The notes beneath the pieces are model-generated. The model did no database searches. It saw only the letters and a list, made by a program, of their open reading frames with translations, and was not told the DNA's origin. A DNA stretch of 64,000 nt, taken from the NCBI GenBank assembly GCA_030584025.1, contig CP129487.1, positions 3,243,001 to 3,307,000 of the forward strand, given 5' to 3'. This document shows positions 43,964 through 50,886 of this stretch, piece after piece. The position numbers and the translations under genes are program-made. Numbering within the stretch: the stretch's first letter is position 1; each line of letters begins with the position of its first letter. This DNA is from Cyclobacteriaceae bacterium. GTDB lineage: Bacteria; Bacteroidota; Bacteroidia; Cytophagales; Cyclobacteriaceae.

Positions 43964-45012
43964 AACTCATTCCGTATTCTAATCAGTAATTCCTCAGCGT
44001 AGTGATGATCTGGCTGTTCTGGCAAATTCGACTTTTTAAACAATTCTGCTATTGTCTGAATTTTAGTCTCAGCCTGCTGCAATAAATCATTATACATGTA
44101 CTGACCAGCACGAACGCGCAACAACCATTCGCGCTCCGGTCGCCTTACATTTACCCTATTCTGGAGGGCTATTTCCTCAGCCATATTCAACAAACGAAAT
44201 ACATGCATCATGTTTTTTGCATCATAGTTTTTCCCATGACTGATCGTATTCTCGTAGCGTTCATCATTTCGTTCCTTCACCCATTCCCAATATTGCTTGT
44301 ACTCTTTACAGTAGACAGAGTATCCATCTTTGTTAAAATGGAGTATAGCTTTAGGGCTGAGTCCTTCGGGCACAGAACTCAGGGAAACATCATCGGCATG
44401 GTCGTCAGAATAGAAGCCACTGAGCTTCTTATCAGTTTGTGATTGATGGAAGACCGCATAAATCTCCCGCATGTGATCTATGCGTACAAGTCCGCACTCT
44501 TGCTGCGCGTAGTTTTGTTGGTCAAGCCAAACTGATGCCGGGATAGATTTATATCCATGAACGACATAACAAAAATTGAGAATATTTTTCCGCTTTTCAT
44601 CGATGGGGTTAAGTATCTTCTTGTTTAATCCACGTGCTTTTTTGATCTGCGCATACGCGTACTGCCCAAAGGTTTGATTGCATAATTTAGACAAGAACAT
44701 CTCCGGTTTAATCAGATCCATAACAGGATGCTTGTAGAGAATACAATCCTCTGGTGTGCTCAATAACTCGAGGATATTGGGATTATTCCTTAAAAGCAGA
44801 TCAATGAATTTCTTGACCTCATAATACATTTCATCGTTTGTGGCATTGTTGATTTGATCGGTATAAGCCAGCCCGTAAAATTCGGTTTTCGGAAGAACAA
44901 AAACGCCTTTGATATCAGTATCTGAATGAGGCAGAGCCAGTCCATACGCATGACTACCGCTGATACATTTCAGAAGTAGATGCTCATTGTTTTGAAGCTG
45001 CTCGAGTGTCAT
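43951..45012 (-). CDS. DNA-polymerase-beta-superfamily nucleotidyltransferase 2
   Basis: A 353-residue predicted nucleotidyltransferase of the COG3541 type. The catalytic motif is G-S-H-A-Y-G-L-A-L-P-H-S-D-T-D near 19-33, giving Gly19-Ser20 and Asp31/Asp33. The rest is helical. It overlaps the other nucleotidyltransferase by four bases (ATGA), so both are translated together. In RNA-repair loci such enzymes are thought to extend or restore RNA 3' ends for the ligase; that is family-level inference. Likely substrates are damaged tRNA or the tRNA-like RNAs encoded upstream. Last gene of the operon. Confidence 0.9.
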   Translation of the reverse strand: MTLEQLQNNEHLLLKCISGSHAYGLALPHSDTDIKGVFVLPKTEFYGLAYTDQINNATNDEMYYEVKKFIDLLLRNNPNILELLSTPEDCILYKHPVMDLIKPEMFLSKLCNQTFGQYAYAQIKKARGLNKKILNPIDEKRKNILNFCYVVHGYKSIPASVWLDQQNYAQQECGLVRIDHMREIYAVFHQSQTDKKLSGFYSDDHADDVSLSSVPEGLSPKAILHFNKDGYSVYCKEYKQYWEWVKERNDERYENTISHGKNYDAKNMMHVFRLLNMAEEIALQNRVNVRRPEREWLLRVRAGQYMYNDLLQQAETKIQTIAELFKKSNLPEQPDHHYAEELLIRIRNEFYSK

Positions 45013-45755
45013 AGTATGAATTTTCTGAACAATTCATTCAATGGCTCTGAGTCCGATGATCGTGAAGCATCCGGAATCCGGCTTTCACAATAAGCAAGTT
45101 GGCTATCAAGCCAGCGATGGATTTCCATAATGGGGTTGATGGCAAACTTCTCATCCACGGTTGCTTTCTTCGCCAACAGGTCATCAATTATTGTATGAAG
45201 GTCTTTATCCAGCAACACACGAAGCTTTGCAAATTCCATAGGAGGCACTTCGTTGTACTCGGCAATCCAGCGGCTTGCCAGTATGGGCCGCAGGGCATAG
45301 AAATACTTTTTTAGTTTCACTTCAATTCCTGACAGGTCATTGTTCATTACATTGTTAACCATGCTAAGGTAGTGATGCATCATAGCCCGGGGTGAAAAGT
45401 AGGTACTCATCAATCCTCTTAGTGATTCAATGAAATCCGGATCAGATTGATACACGATGGGAGATTGCAACCATTCGTAAAGCGGAGCATTTGATTTTCG
45501 AAATAGTCGTAATGCCTTTCTTAGCTCCCAGCCATTTATATCCAGCAGATCACTGATGGGCAGTTCAATTACATCATGAGGCTCATCAATGCTCAGGTAG
45601 TGATCTCTTTTATGAATATAAATAAAGCGAACATCATAGTCGCTATCAGGCGAAGCAAAGCCCCATGCGCGGCTTCCGGATTCGCAGGCATGTAATATAT
45701 TGACCCTAAAGTCTAATCTAATGGAGTCCAGTCTTTGATGTATTGCCTCAGTCAT
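45009..45755 (-). CDS. DNA-polymerase-beta-superfamily nucleotidyltransferase 1
   Basis: A 248-residue predicted nucleotidyltransferase. The motif G-S-R-A-W-G-F-A-S-P-D-S-D-Y-D starts at Gly27, with acidic residues Asp37, Asp39 and Asp41. It is related to, but clearly different from, the gene that follows, so the operon carries two distinct enzymes of the same superfamily. Its start overlaps the end of the HEPN gene by eight bases, and its end overlaps the second nucleotidyltransferase by four. The tight packing says that the HEPN protein and both nucleotidyltransferases are made in a fixed ratio. Confidence 0.9.
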   Translation of the reverse strand: MTEAIHQRLDSIRLDFRVNILHACESGSRAWGFASPDSDYDVRFIYIHKRDHYLSIDEPHDVIELPISDLLDINGWELRKALRLFRKSNAPLYEWLQSPIVYQSDPDFIESLRGLMSTYFSPRAMMHHYLSMVNNVMNNDLSGIEVKLKKYFYALRPILASRWIAEYNEVPPMEFAKLRVLLDKDLHTIIDDLLAKKATVDEKFAINPIMEIHRWLDSQLAYCESRIPDASRSSDSEPLNELFRKFIL

Positions 45756-47211
45756 TCTTTTTCATTCTAAGTATGATCTCGTTAAGATCTCGTATGCAGT
45801 TTTGATTGTGTTTAATAAGCTTTACTATTACTTTTTCATTAAAATTAAATGTTCCTAATATTAATAGAGTAAGAATGAATTGGGCTTGATAAAATAAAAG
45901 GACAAGCGGTTGTCCAAGATCCATTCCTTCAATATCACCATGAGATAATTTATGTCTATACTCCTTTGCTTTGTCAGGGAATGATAGGAAGAAATTATTT
46001 GTGCCGAGCACGTGTTGTATAATTGGTTCTACTTTAGAAAGTAAACCCTGTAATCTCTCGCGAAGATTAAAATTTTCGCGCGGTCCTTTTATAGAATCAT
46101 TAAACCAGTTGATGAGCGTTAAATCACCATTTAATAATTGGGTTATCTTGGACTTATTAGCGTTATAGTTATCGACATTTCGAATATATTCTATGTCAAT
46201 TTTCTTATGGTATGATTCAAGTGCTTGAATCAAGTTTAAAAATCTATTGTTAAACATAACACTAGTAAGAACAGCTCCCGTTCCCTCAAACCAATTATGA
46301 GAGTCAAGATAGTAATCATAGATTGAGAAGAATGCCTCATTAGAATACCATTTTTGGATAATGTGATCTAGCTCATTTTGTGGTAAGACCCATGCGCTAA
46401 TAAGCATGAAGTTTTGATGAATGTCATGCTTATCAATGAGCTCAGCACTGCTATACGAATCGAAAAATGTCATGGATACACGAACCCATTCTGAATCATT
46501 TACCTTTGAATCAGATTTTGCTAAACAAGAAGAGCCAACCGTAATAGAAAAGATCTTGTATTGGATTTTCTTGCGAATAGAAAACTCAAGAAGTTTACAG
46601 AATCTAACAGCATCCCTGAGTAATTCATCAAAGTCAATGAAATCATTGTACTCAAACTCCAGAAGCTTTTCAAAATTCGTCTGATATGATACTCCAAATT
46701 TTATATCACGCTTTTGAAAACTGTCAATAAAATTGAATTTTAGATTTTTGCTTATTTCAACAAGCCTACTGGTTGAATTTGGAATCCTATCTATTTCATA
46801 ATTCAGTTTGAATGGACTCTCAGTGCCATCATACCATGAAGAGAGATAAGGAAACTTAAGTAAGGCCTTAGATATTCTTAAATCGCCAAGTTTGTTGACA
46901 TGAACTCGATGCAAGACCATGCTGCCTTTGTAACGCACTTCATAAAAGTCTTTTCCAAGAGGTTTAGTTAGTATCCATCTGCAATTAATAATTGAAACAC
47001 TTTCAAAATGAGTATTACCCAAAATGATACTATGTTCAAATTCCGAGTGATTGTTATGGTCACTTAAGTTGATTTTCAGATCTTCGATATAATGAGTTCC
47101 ATATAGAACAAGCTCTATTTTTCTCTTTTCATAATCAATTAAGAGTTGACCTGAAAGTTTCAAATTTGAACCTGGTAAAAACCATTCTCCTACTAGCTCT
47201 CTCTCTTTCAT
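45748..47211 (-). CDS. ApeA-like HEPN protein (putative RNase)
   Basis: A 487-residue protein with the layout of the anti-phage protein ApeA. The N-terminus (V-G-E-W-F-L-P-G, about 6-13, followed by a Leu/Ile-rich beta sandwich) resembles the ApeA N-terminal domain. The C-terminal helical domain carries the HEPN motif R-x4-H as Arg419 to His424 in Y-R-H-K-L-S-H-G. HEPN proteins with this motif are metal-independent RNases. It sits 22 bases after rtcB and overlaps the next gene, so a putative RNA cutter is embedded in a repair operon. The gene is AT-richer than rtcB. HEPN assignment is good; the ApeA likeness is moderate. Confidence 0.8.
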   Translation of the reverse strand: MKERELVGEWFLPGSNLKLSGQLLIDYEKRKIELVLYGTHYIEDLKINLSDHNNHSEFEHSIILGNTHFESVSIINCRWILTKPLGKDFYEVRYKGSMVLHRVHVNKLGDLRISKALLKFPYLSSWYDGTESPFKLNYEIDRIPNSTSRLVEISKNLKFNFIDSFQKRDIKFGVSYQTNFEKLLEFEYNDFIDFDELLRDAVRFCKLLEFSIRKKIQYKIFSITVGSSCLAKSDSKVNDSEWVRVSMTFFDSYSSAELIDKHDIHQNFMLISAWVLPQNELDHIIQKWYSNEAFFSIYDYYLDSHNWFEGTGAVLTSVMFNNRFLNLIQALESYHKKIDIEYIRNVDNYNANKSKITQLLNGDLTLINWFNDSIKGPRENFNLRERLQGLLSKVEPIIQHVLGTNNFFLSFPDKAKEYRHKLSHGDIEGMDLGQPLVLLFYQAQFILTLLILGTFNFNEKVIVKLIKHNQNCIRDLNEIILRMKKND

Positions 47212-47233
47212 GGTATATTAAAATTTTTAAAGG

Positions 47234-48637
47234 TCAATCCACCTCCTGAAACTTCTCATCACCACACATTCGTACAATCTTCGGCATAAAGGTGCCGAGC
47301 ACTTCCACCAAGTCTTTCTGATACTCCATCACCTGGTGAATGTCTTTGTAGGCCATTGGCGCTTCATCCAAACCGGAGCCGATCAGTTCAACGCCTGCCT
47401 GCTTCAGGAATTTCTTAACATGACCAGGCAAAATGGTTTGCTTCGCTTTCGTTCGCGACATCGTTCTGCCTGCTCCATGTGAGGCTGAGTTGATGGAGGC
47501 AGCCAGTCCTTTACCGCGTACAATGAACCCAGGTGTCGCCATTGAGCCGGGGATAATTCCCAACACACCTTTACCAGCCGGTGTGGCACCCTTCCGGTGA
47601 ACAATCACTTCATTGCCATCTGCATCTTTTTCCTTCCATGCAAAGTTGTGATGGTTCTCAATCATAGCAAGCGGAGTTTCGCGTAAGCCAATCGCCATAC
47701 GTTCATGTATCTGGTGATGACAGGCCGAAGCATAGTCACCAGCCAGGTTCATAGCCAACCAGTATTCCTGTCCGGCTTCTGTGTTCAGGTCAAGCCATGC
47801 CAGGTGCTTTGCTTCCTGTGGCAGCTTACAGGTTTCCATGGCTATTTTCGTATAGTGGCCAGCTATGGTTGCACCCAGTCCACGTGAACCGGAATGTGAA
47901 AGCAATGCCACGTATTGCCCTACAGGCAAATTGTATTCGTTGATGGCACTCGTAATCTCCACTATACCAAATTCCACGAAGTGATTTCCACCACCGGAGG
48001 TACCGATCTGTTGCCAGGCACGGTCTTTCATATCGCGTGCAATGGCGATCTCGCTGAATTCCTTTCGCTCAAATATTTCGTGATCCTTTGGTTTTTTGAA
48101 AGTAGACCGACCAAACTGAGTATTGTTCAGCAACAACTTTTTGAAGTCAGCTGTCTTTTCATCCAGTGAAGAAACTGGAAGATCATAGAGAGTCATGCAC
48201 ATCCGGCATCCGATATCCACACCAACACCATACGGAATGACTGCATTCTTAGTCGCCAGCACTCCGCCAATAGGCAACCCATAGCCCTGGTGAGCATCGG
48301 GCATTAAAGCACCCGCAACGGAGATGGGTAATTTCATCGCTGTCTCCATTTGTGCGATGGCACCTTGTTCTATGCCTTCAGCACCATATACTTCATACGG
48401 AAGCGATTCATTCAATGCGATAAGGGAATCGACAGGAGTACTAAGTGCTTTGACAATGGGTAATACATGCTCATTGTTTTCAAATGCTGAAGGTTGCTTC
48501 AGAATTTCCTTCAAGAGCGAAAGTTGATCTTCCCTACTTAAATCGATGTAGTGATTCTCCATAATTGTCAAAGCAATCCCGATGACTTTATTCTCCGGAA
48601 AGCCGATGGACTTTAAATCATTTCCTGTTAAACGCAT
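47234..48637 (-). CDS. rtcB: RtcB 3'-5' RNA ligase
   Basis: Joins RNA 2',3'-cyclic-phosphate or 3'-phosphate ends to 5'-OH ends with GTP and Mn2+, 467 residues. Metal and nucleotide motifs are all present: M-P-D-A-H-Q-G, V-G-V-D-I-G-C-R-M with Asp141 and Cys144, G-G-G-N-H-F, L-S-H-S-G-S-R-G, E-N-H-H-N and the guanylated histidine His387 in S-A-S-H-G-A-G-R. No archease gene is nearby. It lies 24 bases after the tRNA-like RNA at 48661-48864 and before the HEPN gene. In this setting it most likely heals cut tRNA or the tRNA-like RNAs. Confidence 0.97.
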   Translation of the reverse strand: MRLTGNDLKSIGFPENKVIGIALTIMENHYIDLSREDQLSLLKEILKQPSAFENNEHVLPIVKALSTPVDSLIALNESLPYEVYGAEGIEQGAIAQMETAMKLPISVAGALMPDAHQGYGLPIGGVLATKNAVIPYGVGVDIGCRMCMTLYDLPVSSLDEKTADFKKLLLNNTQFGRSTFKKPKDHEIFERKEFSEIAIARDMKDRAWQQIGTSGGGNHFVEFGIVEITSAINEYNLPVGQYVALLSHSGSRGLGATIAGHYTKIAMETCKLPQEAKHLAWLDLNTEAGQEYWLAMNLAGDYASACHHQIHERMAIGLRETPLAMIENHHNFAWKEKDADGNEVIVHRKGATPAGKGVLGIIPGSMATPGFIVRGKGLAASINSASHGAGRTMSRTKAKQTILPGHVKKFLKQAGVELIGSGLDEAPMAYKDIHQVMEYQKDLVEVLGTFMPKIVRMCGDEKFQEVD

Positions 48638-48660
48638 CGTTAAATTTATCTCATTTATTT

Positions 48661-48864
48661 GTGTGACCCAACCCGGATTCGAACCGGGATTCCTTCTCAG
48701 GCAGCAAGGCTCTAAATGCGCTTCCCTACTTTACTTCTTCGAGCGGTATTTCGGTGCAACTGCAAATTCTATCCGATACTGCGCGTAGCTGTATCGGAAT
48801 CATCCCTGCACACTGCGGAACGACTAACTTTTACCGCAGACTTTTCCTTTTAAGCTATTGGGCC
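48661..48864 (-). ncRNA. tRNA-like RNA with large insert, between slipin and rtcB
   Basis: A tRNA-like RNA of about 201 bases. The acceptor strands GGCCCAA (48858-48864) and TTGGGTC (48665-48671) give seven pairs including one G-U. TA follows, then a D-arm GCTT-AAAAGGAA-AAGT, and near the 3' end a T-arm CCCGG-TTCGAAT-CCGGG (48672-48688). The anticodon region is replaced by about 150 bases with its own stems: CTGCGG/CCGCAG, TCCGATAC/GTATCGGA and CCTT/AAGG. The 3' end reads A-CAC, so CCA is not encoded. It matches the idea of a cognate tRNA-like RNA for a band-7 protein, and recalls the tRNA-like part of bacterial Y RNAs. Confidence 0.8.
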
Positions 48865-48902
48865 AAATAAAAGACGATGCTGAAATTTCTCCAGCACTCG
48901 TC
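48865..48902 (-). terminator. Hairpin with T tract after slipin
   Basis: On the minus strand GACG-(AG)-TGCTG pairs with CAGCA-(T)-CGTC, followed by TTTTATTT. It fits a terminator just after the slipin stop and just before the tRNA-like RNA; it may instead separate or process the two RNAs. Confidence 0.7.
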
Positions 48903-48908
48903 TTACTT

Positions 48909-50009
48909 TCACTTTCCTGGAACAAAGATCTCCTTCAACTGATCAACGATCTGGTTGCCCCCTGACAACGAGATGCTGTTGATCTTGTCGGCAATCTTCT
49001 CCACATACTCCATCTCCTTCAACTTGAACAACATGGAGTTTTCTTCCATCAACTTGGCTGTGTTCAACAAACTTCTTGTAGAAGCTGTCTCTTCCCGCCT
49101 CATGATCACGTTGGCTTCGGCTTTCTTCTGAGCTACCAACACCTGGTTCATGATCTCTTTCATTTCACCAGGCAAGATGATATCCCGAACACCACAGTCT
49201 CTGATTTCTACACCAAGGTTACTCGCCTTTTCTTTCAAGGCCGTCAACACATAAGTAGAAATCGCCTCTTTCTTTTCCAGCAACTCATCCAACGTCATTG
49301 TACCAACATACTCCCTCAATGCCAACTGCATTAAAACGTACAATTGCTTTTCGTAATCCTTGTTATCGATCAAAGCCTTCACAATGTCGACAACTTTGTA
49401 TTGCGTGTAAAAGTTGATCCTCAAGGCAGCTTTGTCTTTCGTCAAAATCTCCTGTCCGGATACCTCCAACTGCAATTGTCTCAAGTCGATCTTGCTTACT
49501 GTTACGCCAACCGGGTTCTTCCAGAAGTAGTAGACACCCGTCTCCAACACCTTGCTGAACTTGCCGTCTACAAACAAGATACCTTTCTCATAGGCTTCTA
49601 CAACGAACACCCTGACGTAAGGCAAAACTTCTTTCCTTACCAAGGTATTCACATCAATGTTCTCAGTAATCTCAATCTTGCTCAAGTCGGCTTTTACGAA
49701 TGTGAAGTCGGTAGCCCCCCTCCAGTAAGCATACCGGCCAGGTGCAAGTACGTTTTTGAAGTTGCCATTCTCATACAGCAGGGCAATTTCATTGTCTTTC
49801 ACCTCAACGACCGTCAACATTCCTGCCAACTGTTCATCTTTCAACAAGATGTTCAACTCGATGGAAGGATGGAAAGGTTTAGACATGTCGTACACATACA
49901 CATCCTCAAAGGGAAGTATCCAGTACACGCCCTCGGTAATCACTCTTTTGTAGTTACCATTCCTGAACACCAATCCGATTTTTCCGGTGTTAATTCTGAT
50001 CCTTTTCAT
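48909..50009 (-). CDS. Band-7/SPFH (slipin-like) protein
   Basis: A 366-residue SPFH-domain protein. Unlike membrane slipins it has no N-terminal hydrophobic helix; residues 1-130 hold two related beta-rich segments (compare F-R-N-G-N-Y-K-R-V-I-T-E-G-V-Y and Y-E-N-G-N-F-K-N-V-L-A-P-G-R-Y), and a third similar segment at about 140-160. The band-7 core and a coiled coil (about 270-340, with Q-K-K-A-E-A-N-V-I-M-R-R-E-E) follow. Such proteins form rings or cages and in RNA-repair loci are proposed scaffolds bound to a tRNA-like RNA. Here tRNA-like RNAs flank it on both sides. Confidence 0.92.
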   Translation of the reverse strand: MKRIRINTGKIGLVFRNGNYKRVITEGVYWILPFEDVYVYDMSKPFHPSIELNILLKDEQLAGMLTVVEVKDNEIALLYENGNFKNVLAPGRYAYWRGATDFTFVKADLSKIEITENIDVNTLVRKEVLPYVRVFVVEAYEKGILFVDGKFSKVLETGVYYFWKNPVGVTVSKIDLRQLQLEVSGQEILTKDKAALRINFYTQYKVVDIVKALIDNKDYEKQLYVLMQLALREYVGTMTLDELLEKKEAISTYVLTALKEKASNLGVEIRDCGVRDIILPGEMKEIMNQVLVAQKKAEANVIMRREETASTRSLLNTAKLMEENSMLFKLKEMEYVEKIADKINSISLSGGNQIVDQLKEIFVPGK

Positions 50010-50354
50010 CGTTATAAAAATTAATAGTTAAAAAGTCTTTATTAAAAGAAAGCAGTCCGTGATAGATCATCTTCTCAAAACGGAAATGCTGTTAAGCACC
50101 GCTCCATCAAAATAGTTTTCTGTAGGAATGTCTTCTTAATCACATAACCCTTAGTCATGCGAATCAGATGAGTTGCGCTATAGAAAAGTAAAACAACATC
50201 ACGATGCGGTATCCCCGCACTTCAGGCTTTCAAAAGACTGGCGGCACCATCGCAGCAAATCACAAGGATTTGACTTTGAAGGTCCCGACCCGATCTATCC
50301 CGAACGACTTTCAGGATGACCCTTTTTTATGAAGGGGCCAACTTCCAGAAAACA
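50010..50354 (-). other. Structured non-coding leader between tRNA-like units and slipin
   Basis: No ORF is convincing here. The minus-strand RNA can form several hairpins: TGCGG/CCGCA at 50205-50219, CAAATC/GATTTG at 50256-50272, and a longer one with GGTC-ATCC pairing to GGGAT and GACC at about 50281-50320. No promoter matching TAnnTTTG was found before slipin, so slipin may be transcribed with the tRNA-like RNAs. Confidence 0.5.
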
Positions 50355-50425
50355 TGGATCCTAAAATCCAGTGCTCTACCCTTGAGCTACCTCAATTTAT
50401 GGTTGAGAGCGGGATTCGAACCCGC
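50355..50425 (-). ncRNA. tRNA-like unit in permuted order (T-arm before D-arm)
   Basis: In transcript order: T-arm GCGGG-TTCGAAT-CCCGC (50409-50425), then TCTCAA-CCA, a link TAAA, then TTGAGG-TA and a D-arm GCTC-AAGGGTA-GAGC (50373-50387), then an anticodon-like arm TGGAT-TTTAGG-ATCCA (50355-50370... with a six-base loop at 50360-50365). TCTCAA pairs with TTGAGG, so the acceptor stem is closed by the loop CCATAAA and the tRNA halves are swapped. CCA is encoded at the acceptor 3' strand. No T-arm follows the anticodon-like arm. Confidence 0.6.
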
Positions 50426-50440
50426 AGCCACTTTTCTGTT

Positions 50441-50489
50441 GCTCTAACCAACTGAGCTATCCTTTTTAGGGAGAGGGATTCGAACCCTC
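50441..50489 (-). ncRNA. Second tRNA-like unit in permuted order
   Basis: In transcript order: T-arm GAGGG-TTCGAAT-CCCTC (50473-50489), a weak hairpin TCC(C)T-AAAA-AGGA, then TA and D-arm GCTC-AGTTGGTTA-GAGC (50441-50457). The D-arm is followed by only 15 bases before the next T-arm, too short for a normal anticodon arm. The same T-arm, acceptor hairpin, TA, D-arm order is repeated in the next unit. Confidence 0.5.
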
Positions 50490-50658
50490 GACACACAGGG
50501 TGGAAAACAACGCCAGGCCAAGCAGCATATCATAACACAATACATTATGGTACTATGGGGCTATACCGAAACCCGCATCCGGTCTTTAACCCTTTGTTTT
50601 TTCCCGCTTCCAACCAGGCATTACGTCTGGTCGAAGATTTTTAGTTTCAAAGAACATG
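50490..50658 (-). other. Non-coding spacer with strong hairpin
   Basis: The minus strand forms CTTCGACCAG paired with CTGGTTGGAAG (50607-50636, one bulged base) and a smaller CATAA/TTATG hairpin. No gene is supported. It lies between the Tyr-type tRNA and the permuted units. Confidence 0.45.
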
Positions 50659-50743
50659 TGGGGATGATAGGATTCGAACCTATTCATTCTAAACGAAACT
50701 GGATTTACAGTCCAGCCCAACTCTCCAACTTTGGCGCATCCCC
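50659..50743 (-). tRNA. tRNA-Tyr(GUA)-like, atypical
   Basis: A complete cloverleaf of 85 bases. Acceptor GGGGATG pairs with CATCCCC; anticodon arm CTGGA-CTGTAAA-TCCAG gives anticodon GTA; a long variable arm (TTCGTT/AATGAA) is right for class II Tyr; T-arm ATAGG-TTCGAAT-CCTAT. The D-arm is odd (CCAA/TTGG) and position 8, almost always U, is C. CCA is not encoded. It could be a working tRNA-Tyr, but its place at the head of the RNA-repair island and its odd D-arm suggest a mimic or decoy. Confidence 0.7.
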
Positions 50744-50762
50744 ATGTCAAACCCGCACGGGC

Positions 50763-50783
50763 GATCAACCGCACATGTTGATC
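50763..50783. promoter_or_regulatory. Dyad upstream of tRNA-Tyr-like gene
   Basis: GATCAAC and GTTGATC, perfect 7-base arms around a 7-base spacer, 19 bases before the tRNA 5' end. Could be an operator, or an RNA hairpin with a seven-base loop. Confidence 0.5.
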
Positions 50784-50828
50784 ACCCACCGAGTCATCCG
50801 TCTAATGACAAGTCAAAGGTGGGGGGCT

Positions 50829-50851
50829 ACTACGCAGTCTTTTTGCGTAGT
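50829..50851. promoter_or_regulatory. Dyad between the tRNA-like RNAs and the WYL gene
   Basis: ACTACGCA and TGCGTAGT, perfect 8-base arms around a 7-base spacer, ending 35 bases before the WYL start. A fair candidate for an autoregulatory operator in the divergent control region. Confidence 0.5.
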
Positions 50852-50886
50852 GAGAATTTTTTACGATTTTTTTGAAAAATTTTCAC

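Noticed and set aside
50400..50500. Calling the two T-arm/D-arm segments ordinary tRNA genes
   Set aside because: The acceptor strands do not pair in normal order and the space between D-arm and T-arm is too short for an anticodon arm.
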